From positions 62,001 through 126,000 of the forward strand of contig JAFUUZ010000054.1 in assembly GCA_017471285.1 (NCBI GenBank): a stretch of 64,000 nucleotides of DNA, written 5' to 3'. How positions within the stretch are numbered: the stretch's first letter is position 1; each line of letters opens with the position of its first letter. The notes under the pieces were generated by a model, which was not told the DNA's origin, made no database searches, and saw only the letters and a program-made list of their open reading frames with translations. The stretch comes from Paludibacteraceae bacterium. GTDB taxonomy: Bacteria; Bacteroidota; Bacteroidia; Bacteroidales; Paludibacteraceae. Shown piece by piece: positions 58,401-64,000 of the stretch. The position numbers and the translations under genes are program-made.

Positions 58401-61400
58401 GTGAATAAGAACGACGACTCTAACTGGGATGGAACGCTGACCGCAGACATGCTGAGCGTTTCCAGCGAGGCGGTATTAGGCACCGTGACGGTTGATAATA
58501 CGACCAAGACCATCAGAGGTACTTACGGCGTGAAAGGTTCGGCTACCAGCCCGGTGACCTTCTATCTGCTGCTGCCCGCCACGGCTTCGCAAGCCGCCGC
58601 TCGTCTGGATCATGACCAATCGTTCACTGAGTGCGTAGGCGGAAGCGGCGATTCATATGACATCCGTGTACGGAAGACAACAACCAAAGACGGTAATTAT
58701 TACCATTGGGCAAATACGGATGGTTGGATATCACAGAAAATAGCCAGTTCTTTCAGTAGTGAGAAAGCTTCCACCAAGATGGGCGAATCAGAACAGTTCG
58801 ATTCCATCTATAACACTAACGCACAATACGTATGGGTGCGCACGTACCATGCGAACATAAATAAGGTACGTATATATGCGGATTTCCGTGCCAACGACAT
58901 GACGGTCAGCAACGTATATAAACATACCGACTATTTCTCCGAGGCAAGCAAATATATCGTTGGTTACACGGCGGTTTATAACGATGATTCAGATGCTGCT
59001 AATCTCGGCGATGCAGCGCAAGGATATGTAGATATTACGTTAGAAGAACCGATGAATGCCAACGATATAGTGCTTGTGAAGTTTAATGACGCGAAGGTTC
59101 GTACATTAGGTGCCGTATTGACAGAGGGTCGTTCGGGCGGTTCGTTGGAGACCTCTCTGGTATGGAGCAATAGCCAGGATAATGGTGCGACTCTGGAGAA
59201 ACGTGAGGATGCTGTGGACTTTACGATCACTGCCAACCGCGGCGGAACATATTCGGACAACGCGAACGCCTCTCTGGGTACTATCAGTTACAGCAGTAGC
59301 AATACCTCGGTAGCTACCGTCAATGCGGCTACAGGACAAGTGACGATAGCTGATAACATCGATTTCGGCAGTACGGATTACAAGACGACGACCATCACCG
59401 CCACGCTGGCTGCCAGCGGATGCTACAAGCGGTGCGTCCTGACGTATGTGCTGCAAGTCAACAAGTACGTATGTACGGAAGCCGTAGGTACGGTTAGTAT
59501 CCAGACCGACAACGGTTGTTCCGGAAAGGTATTGGCGGTTAGCGGCTACGAAGCGGGTGCTGCGATACAGTGGTACAAAGACGGTGAGGTGATACCGAGC
59601 GCAACAAACGCGACCACCTACAATGCCACCGAAGGCGGTACATACTACGTAGTAACGCATGGAGAATGCGATGCCGTATCCAACGAGATCAAAATCTCCT
59701 TCGGTACCGCTACGGCAACGAAGATAGTCGATGAGTGGTACGTGAAGAACGGTCGCCGTACGCCGGATATAGCGCTGGTACAAACGGAGAATGCTACATC
59801 GTTTACCGTCACCAGCGGAGGTTCGCCTATAGACAATATCGGTGGGTGTAAGTTCTATCTCGGTACGGACGGTATCATCTACCTGAAGGGTCAGCAAGAT
59901 GACGGCACCGAGCCTAGCGGTCTGACGGCAGGAGAAGAGACAATCACAATCACCGCTTCGGCATGTGAGGCTGCTTCTGGGTTGGATATAGTCATTCATA
60001 AACAAGAACAACGCGGAGATGGAAAGCCGGAGATAGCCTTCGTGGTAGATGGTACGTTGCGCAAGGATGGCGGTACAGCCACATCCGTTCTTGCCTCCAA
60101 GACAAGTGAAAGACCTATATGGACGTTCCTGAGCACATACTATTCATTGACCGGCTGTAATGCTTATTGGTCTGTCAATAGCAAGGAGTTGCGGCAGTAC
60201 TACTCGCAGTTCGATGCTATCCTTATCACGGACGACCCGAATACCTCTACTGAAGGAACAGGCGGTGTGTCGTATGTTAAAGCATTCGGTACGATGGTGG
60301 ATGTGCGTCCTGTGCTGACCATGGAGGCATACGTAGGTAAATTCAAAGACGGCGGATGGCATGTCTATAATGCTACGCCGAGTTCGCCGAACCCACGCCA
60401 AGTGGAGATGAAACTGGAGTGCAAGAACCATGATATCTTCGTCGGTCTGAATCCTTCCACGATGGATAATGTCCGTACGGAGACCATCAATGGCGATGAA
60501 TATTGGTTCGTAACGATGGTGGATACAACCCAGTCTCCATACCATAACACCAAAGATGACTACGAGGCGCTGCCGGCTCTGCAAGGTTTCGACAAGACCA
60601 AGTTCAGCAACATGCTCGGAGTAGGTACTATCAAGAATGATGAGTTGCAGGCAGGCGTGGAACGCCAGGAAGAACCGGCGGCACGTATGATGATTCTCGG
60701 TATTCAGAATAACGCTATGGCGGCTCTGACCACTGAAGGCAAGATGGTAGTGAAGAACGCGCTCGATTATCTGTTGAAGACGGATATGGAGGACGTGAAC
60801 GACTGCGCAAACTACTTCCTCGGTACTACCAATAACCAATGGAACGTAGCCTCTAACTGGTCTCGTAACGAGGTGCCTGATTTTGAGACGCGCGCACGCA
60901 TACTGCGTCCGGTAGTAGTGCCGAATGACTATTCCGCCCGCGTAGCCCGCGTGGATATTGCATCCGATGGACCGAGTAAGAAACTGAGCGGCGCAGAATG
61001 TACAGGATCGCTGACGATCTCTCAACTGGGTGCACTGGTTGTAAGCGGTAAAGTAAGCCGCGTACACGCACCTTACTACGGCGTCAACGACCTGATGCCG
61101 ACCGAGGTAAGTGATGTGGCTATCCTCTCCGGTACCGGCGGTAACGGTACGCTGATCATGGATGATGCTTCCGGCGAGAACAAAGCTTACGTCCAGATGT
61201 ACAGCAAGGCGGTGAAAGGTAGCCCGACGACATGGCAGTACATCGGTATCCCGCATAGCGATGTGGGTAATGCGATGGATAATTATTACGACAGCTGGCT
61301 ATACAGTTGGAATCCATCTAATGGATGGGAAGTAGTGCTGCGTGGTGCTGCCGTAACGCCTTGGACAGGCTATTGCATCACCTATCCGACATTCGGACAT

Positions 61401-62372
61401 AAATATGAGATGACAGGTACACTGGTGGCTACGGCTGATGTAGATATAGACGTACCGGCTAACTCTTACCAGATTATCGGTAACAGTTGGGTAGCGCCGA
61501 TCCAGATTGCTAACTTTGAAGACGAAGACTTCGGTGATATACCTAAGACGGTGTACTTCTTCAACACCGGTAGCGATACTGGCGGTAGCGGAGCGGTCTC
61601 CGGGAACGCCACCGGTGAAACGCGCTGGGCTGCAGGCACCTATGTGGCTGTACCTATTCACATGGCGGAATATACCGGCGAGGATAAGATCATACCTTCT
61701 ATGCAAGGATTCTATGTAGCCAACACCGGTTCTGCCGGGACGCTCCATCTGGATTACGATAAACTGGTTCGTCAGCACGGCGTATCCAATTATATCCAAG
61801 GTCAGATGCACGCTCCGAGAAGAATAGCCAAAGGATCCAATGATCCGGTTATGCTGAAGATGATCGTCCGCGGCAGCCGTTACGACGACAGGCTGATTGT
61901 GGCGGAGCGCGAGGACTTCACGAAGGGTCATGACGACGGATGGGACGGTGCAAAATGGGATGGTAGTACCATCTCCCCGACGATCTGGAGCCAGAACGAC
62001 GAAGGCGGTGTGGAGTCCGTAACGGCTACACCGGATATGGAAGGTACGATCATCGGATTCCGGGCCGGTGAGGACAACGAATATACATTCCATTTCGAGT
62101 ACGACGATATGGCTGAGCCGCTGTTCTTGCTGGATATGGACGAACGGATGTATGTACGTATTCTGAACGATGTTACTTATACCTTCACCTGCGCAGACAA
62201 GGGCGAACATAACCGCTTCCTGCTCACGCGCAAGGCTCCGGGAATACCTACCGGATGTGAACCGATAGACGGCGGAGGAGGACCGAAGGCAATGAAGTTC
62301 ATCAAGGATAACAAACTGTATATCCTGCTCAACGGCGTATTGTATGACGCAACAGGCAAGGTGGTTGAATAA
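52479..62372 (+). CDS. Giant exported protein with InlB B-repeats, Ig-like and ThuA-like regions
   Basis: 3297 aa. The N-terminus is unusual: about 60 residues (including LLLASSLRLTCPLQ from an 11-bp repeat) precede the signal core RRIALILCVLVLSVGQIWA. Because no in-frame ATG lies between the repeat and that core, the start must be upstream. InlB/Listeria-Bacteroides repeats (YNGN...FxGW...VTLYAVW) occur near nt 54480-54740, 55860-56100, 56575-57300 and 57815-58025. An Ig-like Big_2 piece lies at about 59220-59460 (SSSNTSVATVNAATGQV). A ThuA-like region at about 60020-60790 (PEIAFVVDGT, AILITDDP) is followed by a C-terminal beta-rich region (NQWNVASNWSRNEVPD). It ends in KFIKDNKLYILLNG and YDATGK, the shared motif. 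Probably an exported surface protein of unknown ligand. Confidence 0.85.
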   Translation: MTHFNLNRMLQGCSAFIQTMAGNRAARNDAKRVNNHVLPLTCLLLASSLRLTCPLQLRRIALILCVLVLSVGQIWAVDPPAANFTVTPTLVSGATYEATGLSIAGSDKGLWVEVPSASAEGFISIYGDNNADRYYYIYGSNGTVKDTGRGIKMVKTVYAPPVYFSPSDIYTTGGKYYLVFYTTNDFKASKVQYTLCSKTKVTTSSFYPLYANTSKTAAQLKSAAGFPANIVLNIDAVGNSNSHSSTVETPHDFKSNISTATTYYYITPNAVTQNIFLGMLANVKSIRLYGDGKGGGRTFYITVTKVSGDGSPMTVSNITTTNTATIKEWSTGDLTALTGYDADTYYTYTITYGGNDARLWGIYVEAGAASGCSSYSFHYGNDGAPAAEWTTECFVAKGDDHEMQIEDFTIPSKTHFYVGKNGSFSGTSGNASDANSVTSLWSAMYFATSIGDGTGTRPMVGQATGATGTIRIYDNSTWNNKQAAFIPDGYKLKVGSTEYAMAVHGGNEYRSDIVEMSSSNARDLVSVGITNNSGNYVGTANSEGMQHIFLNTGGTTYWSKDGVNNFGLYDITNSRFACLMTKVPGEDYLYEGWVPENCTKVIFVRLKSSTLAWGDGNSNVHNKTGDLSLLADNNLFTISSWSDGSWSAYEKKGKFRMNADWTDKNWYVRFYPYHVLHYDANGGTGEPADQSVAADASPCQLTVSSTEPTRTDYVFQGWNPTKATADAGTIDGAWDPGDTHTMTGDVTLYAVWEACSGPTISANDRTGIVDGAHEVGDELGTASVTATAGNGGTLSYKWYYYDDSPGKPVDPNDYTAAPGTNNQATYQIPSSSTCTARHYFCVVSEEGCSTTVEGIPTGALTLTEPVDPCSEPAEVTNEIARFFVPCGLSNATSGDPSAWEVTQDASTEDNTFTTNDFGGSGTNWYRNETSGLIYGKLTGNSGYIQLKLKSGSFQAGDVVTAYFNANNGTKTGLKLKSTEGNGNEPSATAKEVETSSTYTLVAADIETDGSIKLFRAGSATYVNRIIVTRAPVAASVTATLLTPAYMPTGASGVQIGVEITGASTGWKYRVKNGSDGYEGPDNTAYTTTTWTMTSTIGAGANTYVVELYDGTGTKQATSNTITVTGETTYPVTITAGANGTVSPSGVVQANGSHIKPEITATPNTGYRFVNWTLSNSNATLADASSATTTITNAIGACEITANFAAATLTAIEANTLYQAQDMANVTFTTNTWFAGLSTNNKFKTYGDGTSTSAKGTSISSTSISDDIGSESFTSKLYIMEADNTSSSSDPTKGAIEFITPSTAGTLYIYLEQNDSKLSIKKKGASSSTSLSGGNYKKINVEANTHYFINGSDTKRGLYGIKFIPAATYTVTYNGSSAGGGTVPVDASSPYTSGSTVTVLGNTGSLTRTISDDAATFYGWNTNSNMYGGTHYNAGETFTMPSSDVTLYAVWGYTITWNLNDGDWVDYTAPTYYIYGQGLTLPTEAKISKSGYTFDHWELAYNNSTITAIADDATGNVTLNAIWTAAASSYSVTYNGNDNTGGSVPTDATSYSAGDIVTVKGNTGSLVKTGQTFLGWSTSATASSGTFYPAGYKFEMPASNVTLYAVWGSAAEEKYYYGSISITASALTPGSTGGHKGFFTSNSGVIASSNAISLSNTPSETKYYYESSTLTHTELNKSSNWNASSTAKRTIRAFKFASGTTYTLALGSKVATSIMFYGKCGSKSKTMTVGDQEYESPSTKETFFSHEFTKSGNFTGNVAITQNGDFYGILVITISTGAASNFTVSFNMNGHGSAIDAIANVPSGSMIGEPIPDPTAVDWEFGGWHNEAGCTSAFDFANTTITADKTLYAKWTNCAPTVTTQPVAASYAQNATATALTVAANDNGGGELHYQWWVKENDLDEETGSAIPGETGTSFTPSTELLGTSYYYCVVSNDCGNVFSNTAGITITDARPNPKAVWDVAVPTHGGKGFSFSVEVNKNDDSNWDGTLTADMLSVSSEAVLGTVTVDNTTKTIRGTYGVKGSATSPVTFYLLLPATASQAAARLDHDQSFTECVGGSGDSYDIRVRKTTTKDGNYYHWANTDGWISQKIASSFSSEKASTKMGESEQFDSIYNTNAQYVWVRTYHANINKVRIYADFRANDMTVSNVYKHTDYFSEASKYIVGYTAVYNDDSDAANLGDAAQGYVDITLEEPMNANDIVLVKFNDAKVRTLGAVLTEGRSGGSLETSLVWSNSQDNGATLEKREDAVDFTITANRGGTYSDNANASLGTISYSSSNTSVATVNAATGQVTIADNIDFGSTDYKTTTITATLAASGCYKRCVLTYVLQVNKYVCTEAVGTVSIQTDNGCSGKVLAVSGYEAGAAIQWYKDGEVIPSATNATTYNATEGGTYYVVTHGECDAVSNEIKISFGTATATKIVDEWYVKNGRRTPDIALVQTENATSFTVTSGGSPIDNIGGCKFYLGTDGIIYLKGQQDDGTEPSGLTAGEETITITASACEAASGLDIVIHKQEQRGDGKPEIAFVVDGTLRKDGGTATSVLASKTSERPIWTFLSTYYSLTGCNAYWSVNSKELRQYYSQFDAILITDDPNTSTEGTGGVSYVKAFGTMVDVRPVLTMEAYVGKFKDGGWHVYNATPSSPNPRQVEMKLECKNHDIFVGLNPSTMDNVRTETINGDEYWFVTMVDTTQSPYHNTKDDYEALPALQGFDKTKFSNMLGVGTIKNDELQAGVERQEEPAARMMILGIQNNAMAALTTEGKMVVKNALDYLLKTDMEDVNDCANYFLGTTNNQWNVASNWSRNEVPDFETRARILRPVVVPNDYSARVARVDIASDGPSKKLSGAECTGSLTISQLGALVVSGKVSRVHAPYYGVNDLMPTEVSDVAILSGTGGNGTLIMDDASGENKAYVQMYSKAVKGSPTTWQYIGIPHSDVGNAMDNYYDSWLYSWNPSNGWEVVLRGAAVTPWTGYCITYPTFGHKYEMTGTLVATADVDIDVPANSYQIIGNSWVAPIQIANFEDEDFGDIPKTVYFFNTGSDTGGSGAVSGNATGETRWAAGTYVAVPIHMAEYTGEDKIIPSMQGFYVANTGSAGTLHLDYDKLVRQHGVSNYIQGQMHAPRRIAKGSNDPVMLKMIVRGSRYDDRLIVAEREDFTKGHDDGWDGAKWDGSTISPTIWSQNDEGGVESVTATPDMEGTIIGFRAGEDNEYTFHFEYDDMAEPLFLLDMDERMYVRILNDVTYTFTCADKGEHNRFLLTRKAPGIPTGCEPIDGGGGPKAMKFIKDNKLYILLNGVLYDATGKVVE
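52596..52650. repeat. Five 11-bp units between start codon and signal peptide of a giant gene
   Basis: CTTACTTGCCT twice, CCTCGTTGCGC, CTTACTTGCCC and CTTACAACTCC, without gaps. The unit length is not a multiple of three, so a copy-number change would move the signal peptide and all downstream modules out of frame. Confidence 0.9.
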
Positions 62373-62418
62373 TAGTTTAGAGTTGAATGTTTAGAGTTTA
62401 GAGAAAGGAGAAACTATT

Positions 62419-62865
62419 ATGAAAGACACAAAGATATTGGTAATTGCTTATTGCTTATTGGTTATCGGGTTGCTTTGGACGCTTGGCGTAGCGCAGGCTT
62501 CGGCGGTGAACTACCAAACGAAGTACAAAGGGACGATGTACAATGTACAAAGTACCGCTTCCTATGGTGCTGCCGCCCCGGCTGCTACTTTCCAATCCAC
62601 CAGCGCCTATGCCGCGCCAGAATGGACGGAGGAATCCACCCTCAACAGCGACGGAACGGTCAACGAACGCCATTACATAAGCGGACCTCGCCGCTTAGGA
62701 GATGGACCCACTGCTCCCACTCCAGGTGGTAGCACTCAGCCGGGTACCCCGGGTAATCCGGAAGACGAGAACCAGCAGCCCCTCGGCGATACTCTGATCC
62801 CGCTGATGCTTTGCATGTGCGCGTACGCGATATATAAGGTCTCGCGCCGCCGCAAAGAGGCGTGA
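62419..62865 (+). CDS. Small exported protein with C-terminal PLGD-membrane-basic tail
   Basis: 148 aa. A signal/membrane segment (ILVIAYCLLVIGLLWTLGVA, about 5-24) starts the protein. A disordered Ala/Pro/Gly/Thr-rich middle follows, with TPGGSTQPGTPGNPEDENQQ before the tail. The C-terminus is P-L-G-D, then the hydrophobic stretch TLIPLMLCMCAYAIYKV (about 125-141), then SRRRKEA. That order, a short polar motif followed by a membrane segment and a basic end, is like LPXTG or PEP-CTERM sorting tails, but the motif is neither. The ATG has a strong AAAGGAG at 62404-62410, rare for this phylum. It follows the third giant gene by 46 bp and may be co-transcribed. Confidence 0.75.
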   Translation: MKDTKILVIAYCLLVIGLLWTLGVAQASAVNYQTKYKGTMYNVQSTASYGAAAPAATFQSTSAYAAPEWTEESTLNSDGTVNERHYISGPRRLGDGPTAPTPGGSTQPGTPGNPEDENQQPLGDTLIPLMLCMCAYAIYKVSRRRKEA

Positions 62866-62894
62866 GCTAGGATCCTAGAACCCTAGTATCCTAG
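62866..62894. repeat. CTAG-rich repeat before the four-helix gene
   Basis: GCTAGGATCCTAG, AACCCTAG, TATCCTAG: four CTAG cores in 29 bp, starting at the base after a stop codon and ending 16 bp before the next ATG. Confidence 0.88.
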
Positions 62895-62910
62895 ACAAAT
62901 AATACCAACT

Positions 62911-63471
62911 ATGGCAAAACTTAATGATGGCGGCTTCTTGGAAGCCAATGGGGATTATAGAGATCTGATCTTTTACAAAAAGACCAAGATTCTCTTTGAT
63001 ATGACCTATTGGTACAAGGACCGCTATCTGGAGCGAGGAGACAGGACACAAGACCAGATGCAGCAAGCCGCTCGTAGCGGAAAACAGAATATCGCCGAAG
63101 GTTCCGAAGACGGCTTGACGAGCATGGAGATGCAACTGAAACTGGTTAACGTGGCGCGTGGTAGTTTGATAGAGTTGCGCGAAGATTATGAAGACCAACT
63201 CATGGTGCATCGCCTCAAGCAATGGAACCAAACCCATCCTCGCTACAATGCCATGGTCAATTATTGCTATCGCCATCATGAGCTCGCTGACTATCAGAAA
63301 TACTATGAGCAATGGAGCATAGAGGAGTTCTGCAATGTCGCTCTTACGCTTATCCACCAAGCAGACAGAGGCATGTGGACATGGATCAAGAAGAAGGAGG
63401 CGCAGTTCTTGGAAGAGGGCGGCATACGCGAGAAGATGTCCTCCGCGCGCAAAAAACAAAGGGGTTACTAG
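62911..63471 (+). CDS. Four-helix-bundle protein (S23/IVP family) with suffix domain
   Basis: 186 aa. Residues about 15-115 form the four-helix bundle found in 23S rRNA intervening-sequence proteins, with the landmark AARSGKQNIAEGSEDGLTS and LVNVARGSLIELREDYEDQL. The remaining ~70 residues (HPRYNAMVNYCYRHHE onward) match the longer Bacteroidetes form with a suffix domain, ending in a basic tail. The family is related to the Avd accessory proteins of diversity-generating retroelements. No 23S rRNA or reverse transcriptase is nearby. The role of free-standing copies is unknown. The gene is bracketed by CTAG-rich repeats starting 17 bp before its ATG and at its stop codon. Confidence 0.88.
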   Translation: MAKLNDGGFLEANGDYRDLIFYKKTKILFDMTYWYKDRYLERGDRTQDQMQQAARSGKQNIAEGSEDGLTSMEMQLKLVNVARGSLIELREDYEDQLMVHRLKQWNQTHPRYNAMVNYCYRHHELADYQKYYEQWSIEEFCNVALTLIHQADRGMWTWIKKKEAQFLEEGGIREKMSSARKKQRGY

Positions 63472-63511
63472 AATCCTAGGATCCTAGGACCCTAGTATAC
63501 TAGTATCCTAG
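63468..63511. repeat. CTAG-rich repeat after the four-helix gene
   Basis: CTAGAATCCTAGGATCCTAG, then GACCCTAG, TATACTAG, TATCCTAG: six CTAG cores in 44 bp. The first overlaps the TAG stop of the four-helix gene. It matches the array in front of that gene. Confidence 0.9.
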
Positions 63512-63516
63512 TTAAT

Positions 63517-63548
63517 GAAAGAGCCTGTCAGCGTTGACAGGCTCTTTC
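63517..63548. terminator. Two-way terminator between convergent genes
   Basis: Perfect 14-bp stem GAAAGAGCCTGTCA / TGACAGGCTCTTTC around GCGT. It can end the four-helix transcript from the left; from the right it overlaps the last codons and stop (63528-63530) of the GH105-like gene. Confidence 0.88.
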
Positions 63549-64000
63549 GTATTCTACGGCTGCCATGAGATAGGCGCCGAGGACTTTGCCTTCCGTATTG
63601 TCCTGGATCGGCACATCCTTGCCGATCAGGTAATACGCTGCCGTGCCGTTGCGGTCGTGGCTCAGCCCCGCTGACTGGCAAGAACCCGTGATTGTCAGTA
63701 TCTCCTTGGTACTTGGTATTTCGTCACTTGGTACTTGGCGCACGAAGGTGCGTTGGATGCCCTCGAAGCCTCGCTTGCCTGCTTCGGCGTGGTCGATCAA
63801 GCCGAGGCGCGAGCCTTTGAGCAGAGCCGCGGTGATGAGACACGAGGCGGAGGACTCCAGGTAGTTGCACCGGGTACCGCCGGCTTCCACATTGGTGTAC
63901 TTAGCCGAACCGGTATCGTCCACGCCCTGCGTAGCACATTTCTCCGGACCATAGGCTAAGAGCTGGTACCAACATCCTGTTTCGGGATCCTGACGGGCTA
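63528..64000 (-). CDS. GH105/GH88-like unsaturated glycuronyl hydrolase, N-terminal part outside the window
   Basis: 157 codons are visible, open through the window edge; the true start lies further right. The fragment covers the C-terminal part of an (alpha/alpha)6-barrel of the YteR/GH105 type: RQDPETGCWYQLL, NYLESSASCLITAALLKGSRLGLI, GFEGIQRTFV and GSCQSAGL. It ends with GKDVPIQDNTEGKVLGAYLMAAVEYE. Members remove the unsaturated uronic acid left by polysaccharide lyases, mainly from rhamnogalacturonan. The catalytic Asp lies in the missing half, so activity cannot be judged here. It is convergent with the four-helix gene. Identification rests on the pattern of conserved segments, not a search. 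Confidence 0.75.
   Translation of the reverse strand, partial: ARQDPETGCWYQLLAYGPEKCATQGVDDTGSAKYTNVEAGGTRCNYLESSASCLITAALLKGSRLGLIDHAEAGKRGFEGIQRTFVRQVPSDEIPSTKEILTITGSCQSAGLSHDRNGTAAYYLIGKDVPIQDNTEGKVLGAYLMAAVEYERACQR

Noticed and set aside
62911..63471. Accessory protein of a diversity-generating retroelement
   Set aside because: The fold is related to Avd, but there is no reverse transcriptase, template repeat or variable repeat in the window.

Overview
The window (64 kb, mid-GC) comes from a member of the Bacteroidota, most likely a Bacteroidales. Evidence: promoters of the TTTG-N20-TAnnTTTG type, a GldJ lipoprotein of the type IX secretion system (T9SS), a folP-cdaA pair, a DUF4421-like barrel, InlB/Listeria-Bacteroides repeats, and giant secreted FN3/choice-of-anchor-J proteins. 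The species cannot be named. I saw no rRNA, tRNA, CRISPR array, transposase or phage gene.

Region 1 (1-10735, minus strand): a tightly packed seven-gene operon. In transcription order it encodes an AgaS-like SIS isomerase, a GatZ/KbaZ-like tagatose-bisphosphate aldolase subunit, an AXE1-type esterase lipoprotein, a PfkB kinase, and three tandem secreted paralogues built from a right-handed beta-helix and/or a purple-acid-phosphatase-like metallophosphoesterase. The last one runs off the window. The inferred logic is extracytoplasmic removal of phosphate and acyl groups followed by cytoplasmic breakdown of an amino sugar through a tagatose-6-phosphate-like route. The substrate is unknown.

Region 2 (10900-17870): housekeeping genes metG, a beta-barrel protein, cdaA (c-di-AMP synthase), folP, gldJ and gcvH.

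Region 3 (17927-39270): two giant exported proteins of 3319 and about 3479 residues, each built from about ten adhesin-like modules. They are separated by a 680-bp spacer rich in tandem repeats and hairpins.

Region 4 (39327-49186): a four-gene operon encoding a small barrel, an OmpA-type barrel with a Lys/Ala/Glu-rich segment, and two paralogous large secreted proteins with T9SS type A-like C-termini. It converges on a DUF4421-like gene (49220-50680) whose coding sequence contains several intergenic-type repeats.

Region 5 (50681-64000): a spacer with a boxA-like leader, an MqsRA-like toxin-antitoxin pair, a third giant protein (3297 residues) with 11-bp repeats between its start codon and its signal peptide, a small protein with a tripartite C-terminal anchor, a four-helix-bundle gene bracketed by CTAG-rich repeats, and the 3' end of a GH105-like hydrolase gene.

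Three signals link the regions. The promoters share an extended -33 element (TTTGCGTATTTG-like). Four large secreted proteins end in the same short motif (F/I-I-R/K-D-x-x-x-Y/F-I-L, then Y/F-x-x-x-G-Q/K). Short repeats, many with 9- or 11-bp periods or CTAG cores, occupy the spacers and have entered coding sequence.
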